Under the pieces are notes generated by a model. It made no database searches. It was not told the origin of the DNA and saw nothing but the letters and a program-made list of their open reading frames with translations. From positions 62,001 to 126,000 of the forward strand of contig SNVD02000510.1 in assembly GCA_013180625.2 (NCBI GenBank): a stretch of DNA of 64,000 nt, given 5' to 3'. This stretch comes from Boswellia sacra. Taxonomy: Eukaryota > Streptophyta > Magnoliopsida > Sapindales > Burseraceae. The position numbers and the translations under genes are program-made. Positions 1 to 10,060 of the stretch are shown here, one piece after another; the first letter of the stretch is position 1; each line of letters begins with the position of its first letter.

Positions 1-1373
1 AGCAAGTAAACCAATGAATTAAAAATAGTAATCCGTGTCAATAGGCGTGTGATTGTCACATAGTCGCACACCTGTTGAAACCTAGCCAACAGACGTGCAC
101 CTCCCTATAAGCATAAAATCGTAATCATCATGTGCGCACCTTTCTAAATGAAAAACCCTAAAGGACAGGCATGCGCCTATCCCTAATTCAATGTGAGCCC
201 TACTAATTTCCCTTTTTTATTGCGTCTACTATCTATTTTGCTGACCGTCCTCTCTTTACGGTGCCTCTTTTTGGAATTCTGGTGTCCTTTTTAGTTAGAT
301 TCTACATCTGATTAGTGTCTCTAGCTATCATCATTGGGTATTTAAGCCATAAGCAAAATTCTAGTGTTTACAGTGTTGATGTTGTTCCACTAGGTGCGAT
401 TGCCCTACTTGGGTGTTGATGTTGTTTCGCCAGGTATGATTACATTGCCTAGGTGTTGATGTTGTTCCACCAGGTATGACCGATGAATCTTTGGGTACTA
501 GTTTGGTGTGGTTTTCTAATATGATAAATGTTATGTTAAATCATAATCACTTGCATTTCTTAGAAAATCATATCAATATTCATATGATTTGGTATCGGTA
601 TGGCATTTTATGATATGAATAGTTATATGTTTTATAATAGTGAAACTTATATGATCTAAGATTTAGTATTATAATATTTATAGGAGATATGTTCATATTT
701 TGAAACCGATTAATTTAAATGCTTTGAAATGTTTTATTATTAAAACTAATATCCACTTACTGAGCTTTAGCTCACTCTTTTCCTATATTTTTCTATTTTC
801 CCTCTCAAGTCGTTGTAGGCTTTCGTGTGGCTCAATGATTGCTTTTGTAAGGTTGGCCATGTGACGAATCCATAGAGAGACGTACCATTTTTGCATCACA
901 TGCCTATATGTATATATTATCTAGTCCATATTTTGTGAGCATGTTGATGGTCTAGTATATATGTAACATACTGGTGATGTATTACGTTATTACAGGTATG
1001 ATGTTTTGGAGGGTTTGAGACCCACTAATGATGATGTATTATACTATTCTTTTGTTATAGTATGATTGAGGGTTCTGAGACCTACTGATGTGGTTATTTT
1101 ATGAGTTTTTGTTAATGAGAAAAACAAGAATTCTCAGTAGTAGTTGAGTTGTGAAATTTTTATTAGAAGTGTTTTATGAATAATTACAAGGTGGTTAAGT
1201 CAGAAATATAGGAGAAACTATATTAGTTTTTCTGTTACAAAATGTTTAAATTTGCTATAATGTCAAGTTGCAGAATGAAGGCACGATGAGTCGATAAATA
1301 GTAAGACTCATTCTCGTTATCACTTTCTTAGAAGTACTCGAATCCTAGGAATAGGGGTAGTTGGGGCGTGTCA
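1..1373 (+). mobile_element. Probable 3' part of a gypsy LTR (solo or truncated)
   Basis: No coding sequence is visible. A stretch near 755-775 reads 'cttactgagctttagctcac', a motif I associate with LTRs of plant gypsy elements of the Tekay/Del kind, and the block ends with 'ggggcgtgtca' at 1373, which would suit an LTR ending in CA. No primer-binding site follows, so this would be a solo LTR or a 3' LTR, and the left end lies outside the window. The call rests on general resemblance; a non-LTR origin is possible. Confidence 0.35.
373..485. repeat. Three 40-bp tandem repeats
   Basis: Units start at 373, 413 and 453, each beginning 'gtgttgatgttgtt' and containing a 'ccaggt'-like core. The spacing is exactly 40 bp and the third unit is partial. 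The array lies inside the probable LTR, where such short arrays often sit in promoter regions, but no promoter role can be shown. Confidence 0.8.
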
Positions 1374-1667
1374 TGTCAATATGCATATTTGAAACAATGC
1401 CAAAGCAAAGAAAAACATGGAAAGCAATACTTTTTTTTTGGAAAAGTTACTTAGTAATATAAATCCAAAAAAGTTATAATGTACAAAAATCCGAGGGGCA
1501 TACCCCAAGAATTACAGAAGGACGTAAAGTCCAAACATACAATCCAACAAAAAGATAGAAAATGAAGGCCACAAGCGGCCTAAACAAAGTAAAAAAGCCA
1601 CAAACGACCTTAACAACATAAAAGAGAAATGATCACAAACGATCTAAAACATAAAAATACAAGAGCT

Positions 1668-2807
1668 TTAACCCTTCTTGTTTTTCTTCTTCTTACCCTT
1701 CTTTACCGGGGTAGCTGGGGTGTCCGAATGGGTATGGTCAATCCTATCAGGTTGATCATCCTCACTGAGCCCAATCAAAGGCTCAAAACGAGTGGGAGAA
1801 GACTCAGTAGGTATCCGCCCTGAGGAAATAGATGCCTCACGATTTGTAGAACATTTGATAGTGCCCAAAAGTCTACCCTCGTCGGTCGCAAAAGGAGATG
1901 GAGAATCAGAATCTGAAACTGACTCTGCACTCAGAAGTGTAGTAGCCTTCGGAGGCTCAACTTGCACTGCAGAAACTTCTGGGATAGCAACTATTTTGGT
2001 GCAATCAGTGACCTTGGTCACATCCTTTTCTTTTCTCAAAGGGGTACTATCAGAGGTGCTAGCCTCATTCTTATCTGGACTTGAAGTCTTTACCGGTTCT
2101 GGACAACGATGACCAAACTGGCAACATTTGGGGCAATGTTTTGGAGTCCACTCATATTCAACTTGAATTTTGATGGGCTCTGGAGAGAGTTTGCACCTGA
2201 ACTCAAAGTTCTTAACTCGAGGGCGCCTTGCATCAATAAAAACACAAACCCTCGCATACTCTAATCTAGATAGATCAGAAGTCGCCTTATCACAAGATTG
2301 AGGTTCTCCAACCATGCTGGAGATAATGCTAAGGCCTTTGGCTGTCCACAAAGGAAACGGCAGGCCATACAAACGGATCCAAACTGGTAGTGTCCAGAAT
2401 GCTGTAAGATTGAAATCCAGATGCGGATGCCATTGCTGCAGGTAAATGAATTTACCTCCAAACATCCAAGGACCTCGAGCAATGATTGCATGTACCTCAT
2501 CCTCAGTTCTAAAACGGAAGATGAGAAATCCCTTATCCGTGGAACGGACGTCCTCAAGACCACTAGATTTCCATGCACGCATCGCCATCAAACGTGCAGC
2601 ATGGAAGGGCATCACATATCCTGGAAAGAAGCCAACAAGACATCTACGCCATTCGGCTAAATTCTCGTCGACAATCTCATCTGGAATCTCAAGGATTGTA
2701 CCCGGTTTCTTAGGAGTAACCGGACTTAATTTGCATTGGGTACTCGAATCAGTAATCTTGATTTTATCATCCCAAGAGCCAGTAGTTGTCTTGGATGGAT
2801 CCATCAA
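1668..2807 (-). CDS. LINE ORF1 protein, DUF4283 plus zinc knuckle
   Basis: This open frame of 379 codons starts at an ATG about 900 bp inside the element. Residues about 50-200 match the DUF4283 domain of plant L1-type LINE ORF1 proteins (motifs ARGPWMFGGKFIYLQQWHP, FWTLPVWIRLYGLPF). A zinc-knuckle region follows at about 230 (CPKCCQFGHRC), where the last Cys is only two residues after the His instead of the usual spacing, so a short in-frame deletion is likely. The C-terminal third is Ser/Thr/Asp-rich and ends in a lysine-rich tail. Family knowledge: ORF1 binds RNA and forms the ribonucleoprotein for retrotransposition. The frame has no internal stop, which stands out among the broken genes around it. 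Confidence 0.85.
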   Translation of the reverse strand: MMDPSKTTTGSWDDKIKITDSSTQCKLSPVTPKKPGTILEIPDEIVDENLAEWRRCLVGFFPGYVMPFHAARLMAMRAWKSSGLEDVRSTDKGFLIFRFRTEDEVHAIIARGPWMFGGKFIYLQQWHPHLDFNLTAFWTLPVWIRLYGLPFPLWTAKGLSIISSMVGEPQSCDKATSDLSRLEYARVCVFIDARRPRVKNFEFRCKLSPEPIKIQVEYEWTPKHCPKCCQFGHRCPEPVKTSSPDKNEASTSDSTPLRKEKDVTKVTDCTKIVAIPEVSAVQVEPPKATTLLSAESVSDSDSPSPFATDEGRLLGTIKCSTNREASISSGRIPTESSPTRFEPLIGLSEDDQPDRIDHTHSDTPATPVKKGKKKKNKKG

Positions 2808-3087
2808 GTGAATTACAAATCAAATACAATGCAAACTCATAAAAAAGAGATGGAAAAACGAAAGCAAACCAGGCACCGAAGCGGCTTAGCTTCCAAAGTC
2901 GTCGTCACCTCTTTAAAAACGATAATTCGCAAGGAATCAGGAAATCGACCAAGAGGCAAAGTTGCATGAAATAACCTGAAGAACAATCTGGGTGGGGCTG
3001 ATGAACAGTATCTCCGGTAAATGAATAGTAACCACCGCGGCGAACAGTAAAATCCGAATTGAAGAAGCGGCGATTTGAGGGGTTTCT

Positions 3088-3535
3088 GGTTGGAATCAGA
3101 TGACGGCCAAGAAGGAAAAGTTGGTCAGTGTTGCCCGATCTACTAGATGGTGGCGAAGGTGAGATACAACTCGCCGTTTTCCTGCAAGAGGTGGCGGTGA
3201 ATAGTAAATCCGAAACTTTGAGGCCTTGAACAGAGGTGTTGTGGCGCGAATCTGGTGGTGCTGATGAAGGAAAACTTGTAGAACGTCGCCTGATCTACAA
3301 GAATTTGATGGAGGTGAGATGTCACTCGCCGATGACAGCGGCGGGCGGTGGTGAATAGTAAAAAATCCGAAACTTTGTGGCCTAGAACGGAGGTGATGTG
3401 GCGCGAATCTGGTGGTGCTGATGAAGGAAAACTTGTAGATCGAATTAAGACCAATATGATGATGGTAAAAGTGGCATCCCACTCGATCGCCGTCGGTGAT
3501 GAATAGTGAAATTCGAAACATTTTTTTGCAAATTT
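3088..3535 (-). repeat. Tandem ~160-bp monomers in the LINE 5' leader
   Basis: At least two strong copies and one partial copy of a ~160-bp unit lie in the 5' region. Shared blocks include 'gcgcgaatctggtggtgctg' (near 3244 and 3402), 'gatgaaggaaaacttgtaga' (near 3261 and 3420) and 'aatccgaaacttt' (near 3209 and 3366). Weaker copies extend to about 2990 and 3660. The arrangement recalls the monomeric promoters of rodent L1 elements; a promoter role here is inference. Confidence 0.75.
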
Positions 3536-3719
3536 AACCGTTTTGCTGCTGGAAACTGAGGGCGACTCAGAAGAAAATTTGTCTTAGGATATCCCGATCT
3601 ACAACATATGTAGATTTGAAAGGCTGATTCGCAAATTGGTCGGAGTGAACAGTAACTCCGGCGACCCTAATTGAGAGAAAATTTTTCTCCCCCCTAAACC
3701 CTCCATGGAAAGCAATACT

Positions 3720-4094
3720 CTAACAACTTGTTGCATAAACATATTAAGAATCAAATATAAAGAAACACTTGAAGTGGGTATAATTCTTATTATTAGAGAA
3801 TAAAATATTAATGTTAAGTCCACATCTATAAGCTTAAATTTTGTTAAAAAAAAAAAAGTTGTAAACTTAATGTGATATCATAGCCATAAAACCAATGGTC
3901 ATACATTCAAATACGCTCTATTTTATTTAAAAACTAATTAAAAAAAAAGTATTGTTTGACCGACTTCGTAAGACTTGTTGATGCATGTGAAGTTTTGTAT
4001 GACCTGTTGACTCATGAAAAGTTTGACTCGATCAAGTTGCAAGTAAATATAAGACCTTTGCACATGTTAACCCCATATTTATAAGCTTAAATTT
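3720..4094. other. AT-rich spacer between LINE and MULE
   Basis: No gene is seen. The stretch contains poly(A/T) runs and ends in the left 9-bp target duplication of the MULE (4086-4094, 'cttaaattt'). Confidence 0.6.
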
Positions 4095-4205
4095 GGGAAA
4101 TTTTTAGGAATAGCCTCCCTCTTCGGGCTATTTTTATAAATAGCCTCCACTCCCCAAGTTTTCATACCCATAGCCTCCAAGTCTTGAAATTAGATCATTG
4201 CCTCT
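4095..4205 (+). repeat. MULE left terminal inverted repeat
   Basis: It pairs with 44305-44417. The match is strongest in 'ttttcatacccatagcctcc' and at the terminal 'gggaaattt'. Internal indels show that the element is old. Confidence 0.8.
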
Positions 4206-4372
4206 TTTGCATTTACTTTCTCTAACTAACACTCTAACCACCACCATAACTCTCTCTCAAACTCTTCCGATTGCTAATCTAACTCATATTCAACAACAAA
4301 AGGCAAATACAACATTCTAAACATAACATTTTATAATTTAAACATTTAAGAGAGCATAAAATCAGGTTTGAG

Positions 4373-5147
4373 TAGGGACCGGCCCCGGCCCCGGCCCCGG
4401 CCTTCAATTGCACACTCCGGCCCCGGGAAATTCCCCGAAATTTTTTTTCCGGGGCCGGGTCCGGGGTACCCCGGGTGGGGCCGGGTTTTTCAATAACCCG
4501 GGATTAAAACCCTGGTGCCTTTTTTTTTTTTTTCAATTCTGATGCTTTTTTTCTGTAGTATATATATGTGTGATAGCAATATTTTGCGTAAAAGAGCTCG
4601 TGGTCTAGTGGTAGCCCGCTCTTTCCATTTATGTAAGGTGCTGGGTTCGAACCCCAGGGGCTATGGATAATTTTTAACATAATCTCCTTGGACAGTAGCA
4701 GACATATATATATATATAAATGGGCAGCCAAGCCATTGCGAGATGGCATGCAGTCCAGTGGTCTTGTGCTGTTTCCATCTAAGCGGGGAGACGAGTTCGA
4801 ACCCCCGAGGCTGCTGAAAATTTTTAAAAAAAATTCCTTGGAGATGGGCTGGGTTTGACGAACGGGCTTGAAATAAAAAATTCTGTCAAAAGTTGGGCTG
4901 GGCTTTGGGCTAGAATTTAAAGAAAGGGTGAAAAGTAAAAATTAAAAACTGACCGGACTTATAAAATTTTTACATAACATAATTTTTCAAATTACAATTA
5001 CATCCCCGGGTTTAATTCCGGGTCCCCGGCCCCAGCTCCACCACCCCGGCCCCGGCCAAATTCCCTGGTTTTCCAGGTTATTGCCCGACCCCGGACGTCC
5101 GGATTTTCCGGATCCCCGGCCCCGGCCGGGTCAAATTGCCATCCCTA
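4373..5147. mobile_element. Non-autonomous hAT-type element with GC-rich termini
   Basis: An 8-bp direct repeat 'ggtttgag' flanks it (4365-4372 and 5148-5155), the hAT target-duplication length. The ends start with TAGGGA in inverted orientation. Both termini are runs of GGCCCC/GGGGCC (4378-4500 and 4990-5135) in an otherwise AT-rich region; 4450-4495 has six G runs of three or more. There is no transposase ORF. The interior carries two tRNA-like units. Confidence 0.82.
4594..4835 (+). repeat. Tandem pair of tRNA-derived (SINE-like) units inside the hAT element
   Basis: Unit 1 (4594-4664) has an A-box-like 'tggtctagtgg' at 4601-4611 and a B box 'ggttcgaaccc' at 4644-4654. Unit 2 (4745-4813) has 'cagtccagtgg' and 'gagttcgaacc'. 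Each unit is followed by a related tail ('aatttttaa...ccttgga'). The spacing and boxes are those of an internal RNA polymerase III promoter. Neither unit folds clearly into a complete tRNA, so these are tRNA-derived sequences, not tRNA genes. Confidence 0.65.
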
Positions 5148-5155
5148 GGTTTGAG

Positions 5156-5686
5156 AGCTTTGAAAAGGCATATAAAAAGTAATATTCTCTCTAACTCATC
5201 TCAAAAATAATTCCTAATACTTTTTAGCATGAATTAGACATTAAAATTCATCCCAACATGCATAGAAATAGACTAATAAATGTCATAATAGAGTTAGGTA
5301 GATAGTTTTAGAAGTTTGTCATTTGAAAATTGTGTTTTGTTGCATTAAAAGCCGAAGTTGGGTTTGGAAATGCAAAAATTTGATAGCTCGATAGGTGTTT
5401 GATGGTTTAATAACTTGACAATTGAACTATGGAACTCTCGTCGAACACCTGTAGAATTGTCAAACATCATTGAATTCATGCTCCAATCGTTGAACTCAAA
5501 TGTCAAACTGTCAAATTATCGTCAAACAAAATTTGACGATTTGACTATGTGCTTGTAGAATTGTCGAGCTTTGATACACATTTGCTGTTTTGGGTCCTTT
5601 TTGTGGCTTTTTTTTTCATTTTCAATGTATTTTCACTAATTTCTAAATATGTTTGACAACATAGATGGATGATATTGGTTTTGTAT
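5156..5686. other. MULE subterminal region with degenerate minisatellite
   Basis: No gene is seen. From about 5370 to 5580 the sequence is built of short degenerate repeats on the theme 'aattgtcgaac' and 'tcaaactgtcaaa'. The same theme recurs near the other MULE end (43570-43870), which supports both flanks belonging to one element. Confidence 0.6.
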
Positions 5687-5789
5687 TGATGAACAATTAA
5701 ATGTGTATGTTTAATAACAGCTTAATTCATCATATGCCACTAATAATGTCATTAAATTCTTCGACTTAAGCATACAAGAAAAACAGTTT

Positions 5790-7065
5790 TTTGCGACAAA
5801 GTTTTTTGCGACGAAATCAAATTCGTCGCAAAAAGCAGCCTTTTGCGACAAAATTATTATTTCGTCGCAAAAGCTAGCATTTCAAAAAAATGATATTTTG
5901 CGAGGAAATTTTCGTCGCAAAATAAAACCTTTAGCGATGAATATTTATTTCCTCGCTAAAAACTGGAATGACTAATTAAGCAAGAATTTTTTGCGACGAG
6001 ATAAAACCTATTGCGACTAACTTTTCGTCGCAAAATGTATTACACAAATATGGAATTTTGTGACAAATTTTTTTAGCAACATGAACATTTTTTGCGACGA
6101 AATTATATTTCTCGCGAAAAAGAAAGACCTTTTGCGACAAAAAATTCCTCGCGAAAATAGATTATAATACACTATGCACACATGGCAATACTGAACATTT
6201 TGCGACGAAAATATGATTCCTCGCAAAATAACACCTTTTGCGACGAAATTCTTAGTCGCAAAAAATTGACATTTTGCGACAAAAAAATGCTCGCGAAAAG
6301 CCATTCTAATTCACCATGCACAGTGGCAATACTAGACTTTTTGCGACGAAAATGTTATTCCTCGCAAAATAACACCTTTTGCAACGAAAAATTTCCTCGC
6401 AAAAAAGTGACATTTTGCGACAAAAAATTCCTCGCAAAAAGACATTATAATATACTATGCACACATGGCAACACTGAACATTTTGCGACGAAAATATGAT
6501 TCCTCGCAAAATTACACCTTTTGCGACGAAAAATTTCTCGCGAAAAGTGACATTTTTCGAGAAAAAATTTCTCGCGAAAAGACATTATAATATACTATGC
6601 ACACGTGGCAATACTGAACATTTTGCGACGAAAATATGATTCCTTGCAAAATAAAACCTTTTGCGACAAAAAATTTCTCACAAAAAACCATTCTAATTCA
6701 CCATGCACACGTGGCAATACTGGACATTTTGCGACAAAAATATAATTCCTCGCGAAATGAGACCTTTTGCGACGAAAAATTTTCTCGCAGAAAAGTGACA
6801 TTTTGCGACAAAAAATTCCTCGCGAAAAGCCATTCTAATTCACTATGCACACATGGTCATACTCGACATTTTGCGACGAAAATGTTATTCCTCGCAAAAT
6901 ATCTCCTTTTGTGATAAAAAATTTCTCGCAAAAAGTCTTGTGTGGATGTTACTTTTTTGAGACAAAAGTATATTCCTCGAGAAAGACAACTTTTTTGCGG
7001 CAAAATTGGTGTCCTCGCAAAAAGTTACTTTTTTTGAGAAAAATTTTGTTGCAAAAAGTCATTTT
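5790..7065. repeat. CACTA-1 left subterminal array
   Basis: The motif TTTTGCGACGAAA and its inverse TTTC(C/G)TCGCAAAA alternate dozens of times. From about 6175 to 6950 they are organised in five or six larger units of roughly 110-155 bp, each with 'atgcacacatggcaatact' or a close variant. Such arrays are the binding sites of the TNPA-type protein in En/Spm-like elements. Alternating inverted copies give many short hairpins. The open frames here arise from the repeats, not from genes. Confidence 0.9.
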
Positions 7066-7076
7066 TTTAAAATGAT

Positions 7077-8525
7077 AACTTAGTAACTTTTTTCTTTACT
7101 TTCTTTACTTTTCATCTCTTTGTTTGTGCTCCATGTAATATATAAGTGTTTGTTTGGATAATGATAAAAAGAAAAGAATAAAGAAAGTATTAAAAATTTA
7201 ATTTGATTTTAGGTAAATTTGAGAATTTTTAAAATATAGCAGCATCATTTAGATATGCATATAAATTTTTATAAAAAAAAATAACCCTTTTTGATTCCAT
7301 CCATACTCTTAAATGTGAAAAATTATTGAGATATTCTAAATTTAGTATTTGTAAAATAGATAAATAATTAAAATAAACTCTCTCTCTCTCTCTCTCTTTA
7401 TTTATAAACATGTATAAAACATGAATAACTAACAATTTAATAATAAAAGCCTAAAATTTATTGCTAATTCTTTAGATATAATCTAATTTATGTGTGATTT
7501 GTATATGTCCAACTACTAAATTACAATAATGATAAACTTATTACTATGACTACTTTTTAATTGATGAAAATGAGATTGAAAAAATTCCCAACTTGTAAAA
7601 ACCTAATTTATTTTTTAATGTTTAATTATATGTCAAATAAACATAAATAATAAATTAATTAATAATCATGTAATGTTGCATATGAATTTAGACAGTGTAT
7701 TTTTCTTAGACTTTTAATTTTTGTCTTATAGCTTTGAGTAAATTATTAAAATATTTTAAACAATTATTAAAATTTATTTTAAGGGAGATAAATAATTAAA
7801 ATGAACTCTGTAACAAAATAAATATAATTCTATACCTAAAAATAAATGTAATTTTGTTACATTTTTATATAATTATAATATGAATAATTAATCATTTACT
7901 AATCAAATTAGAAAAGTTTATTTTCCCATAATAACAATTATGACATATATAGATGTCTAATTATTAAATTACAATTATTACAAACTTATGGTTTACATTT
8001 GTTAAAGATATTTTAAATATTAATTGGTAGTATTTGTAAAAGGAATAAATGATAAAAATTTTTCACTAAAAGTAAATAAATTTATTACATATTGATTATA
8101 ATATTAATATTTGATCATTTATTCATCAAAGTATAAAAAACTTTTTTCAATAGTTCGCATATGATAGTTATGCCATATGTATAGATGTCTAACTATTTTA
8201 CATTTATTAATGATTGTTAACTTGTATGTATTTTGTTAACACTTTAATCCTCAATTAATTAAAACTAACTAAATACCATGCAATAATTTTATATATCTAA
8301 TATATGTGGTTAATACATGATTAATTAATTGACATTAAATTATTTAATATTAACCTAATATTAAATAAATTTAATTATGTTGGATAAATTTATTTAATTA
8401 CTAAATAAATTTATAATTATCAAAGTCCAAGTATGATTAATTTCAAAATCTTCTTAGTTTTTTATTATAATTTTCACATTTGTATACTTTTTATGACAAA
8501 TAAAAGAGTCTTTAACATTTTTTTT
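7077..8525. other. CACTA-1 interior, AT-rich
   Basis: No gene is seen. The sequence is very AT-rich with frequent ATTAAT motifs, and has a (CT)n run at 7378-7396. Confidence 0.65.
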
Positions 8526-10060
8526 AAGATTTTTAGTGAGGAAATTTTCGTCGCAAAAAGATTAATATTTTGTCGCAATATATGATGTTTTGCGATGATT
8601 TAATTTCATCGCAAAATGAGGTTTTTTGCGACGAAATACGAATTTATATTCGTCGCAAGAAATAGAATTTAGGCGGACTTATTCCCGCTTGAGAATTTTG
8701 AAAATTTCAAGTTCTTTAGCGACGAAAAATTTGTCGCTAAAGATCAAAATTTTTGTCGCAAAATGAAATTTGGGCGGACTTTTTCCCGCTCTTGAAATTT
8801 CAAAATTTTGAAACTCTTTCTCGACGAAAATTTTATCGCAAAATATCAAAATTTTGTCGCAAAAAAAAATTTTTGGCGAACTTTTTCCCGATTTGATTTT
8901 TTTCATAATTTTAAAAACTATTTCGTAACAAAATTTTCGTCGCTAAAGGTTAAAATTTCGTCGCAAAATATCCAACTTTTATTATATATACATGGGTTAA
9001 TTTTTTGGATTGTTTCATTTTCTTCTATCACTTCCAATTCTCTACTCCTTTTCTTTTCCCAACATTTGGTAAATACTTTTACTCTTTCTTTTACTTTTGT
9101 GTTGTAATATATTTTCTTTAATAGTTTAATATATTTTTATTTATTTTAATATTTGATTGATATTATTGTCTTTTGTTTGATAGGTATTTTTGAAGATGGA
9201 ATACAACTCAACATTCTCAACATTCTCAAATTCTTTGCTTCTTCAACATTGTTTTTTTCATAAACTCATTTTTTATGCTTTAATTATTACTTAACATTTT
9301 ATTTTTATTTTTTTGTTTTTAATAGGTATTTTTGAAGATGGGTTGTACTTGAAGATTTGAGGATTCATACAAAGTCAAGCAACAAAAGAATTTTTGGAGG
9401 ATGAAGTTTTGTATTTTTCTTTCTCTTTTTTGTATTTTTTTTAATTTTGCTATGTACAAAGGTTGATATATTGTAAAAATATATTGTGATAAATTTTTTG
9501 TAATTTGTTGTTAATTAATGAAATTATTAATATAAAGAATTAAGTTGTGTAATGAGACATGTCATTTATTCTAAAATTTATAACTAATTAAAAAATAAAA
9601 TCTGTAAATTCTTAAAAAATAATCAATTTTCGTGTTAAAAATTTATTGCGACGAATTTTTTGTCGCTAAAGGTAGTATTTAGCGAGAAAAAATTGGTCGC
9701 AATAAACTTTTTTAACTAAAATAATTTTATTAAAAATGAGTTGTTTTCTAACAAGTTGCGACAATATTGGAATTCATCACAAAATATGCTTTTTTGCGAC
9801 AATTTTTATTTTGTCACAAAAAGTTGACGTTTTGTGATCTTTTTTGTGACGAAATATTTGTCGCAAAATACCACTTTTTGCGAGAAAAATTTTGTCGCAA
9901 AAAGACTTTTTGCGAGGAATTCCAGAATCGTCGCAAAAAAACCTATTGCGACTCACATATTGCGACTGGAGCGCGACGAATTTATTTTTGTCACAAAAAC
10001 TTATTGCGACGAAATGTTAACTTTTTGCGACGAAAAATTTCGTCGCAAAAAGTCATTTTT
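8526..10060. repeat. CACTA-1 right subterminal array
   Basis: The same TTTTGCGACGAAA family appears here, including variants with 'tcgctaaa'. Three tandem ~104-bp units occupy about 8669-8985, each with 'ggcggactt.ttcccg' followed by GCGACGAAA motifs. A gap at about 9000-9640 has no repeats and contains two copies of 'aggtatttttgaagatgg' (near 9182 and 9325), possibly exon remnants of the ancestral element. Confidence 0.85.

Larger units (their letters stand above)
1432..3703 (-). mobile_element. ORF1-only L1-type LINE with intact ends and 16-bp target duplication
   Basis: The element is flanked by a perfect 16-bp direct repeat, 'catggaaagcaatact', at 1416-1431 and 3704-3719. On the minus strand it begins 'gagggtttaggggggag', runs through a 5' leader with tandem monomers, encodes ORF1 (1668-2807) and ends in a short 3' UTR and a poly(A) run (T run at 1431-1439). 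The 3' UTR shares 'ttggggtatgcccctcg' and 'ttttccaaaaaa' with the 3' end of the LINE at 46967-50106, so both belong to one family. ORF2 (endonuclease and reverse transcriptase) is entirely absent between ORF1 and the 3' UTR although both ends are complete. This is a deletion derivative that must have been mobilised in trans, like the mammalian half-LINE HAL1. Confidence 0.88.

Noticed and set aside
373..485. Direct repeats as a possible CRISPR array
   Set aside because: Units are adjacent without unique spacers, and the genome is a plant nuclear genome.
3096..3521. Open frames on the minus strand upstream of LINE ORF1
   Set aside because: They arise from the tandem monomers of the 5' leader and match no ORF1 sequence.
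4594..4813. Two sequences with tRNA-like A and B boxes as tRNA genes
   Set aside because: They do not fold clearly into complete cloverleaves, lie in tandem inside a transposon, and share flanking tails, so they are tRNA-derived repeats.
6017..7075. Several overlapping open frames rich in CDEKFSRKK-like peptides on both strands
   Set aside because: They are translations of the TTTTGCGACGAAA subterminal repeats of CACTA-1.
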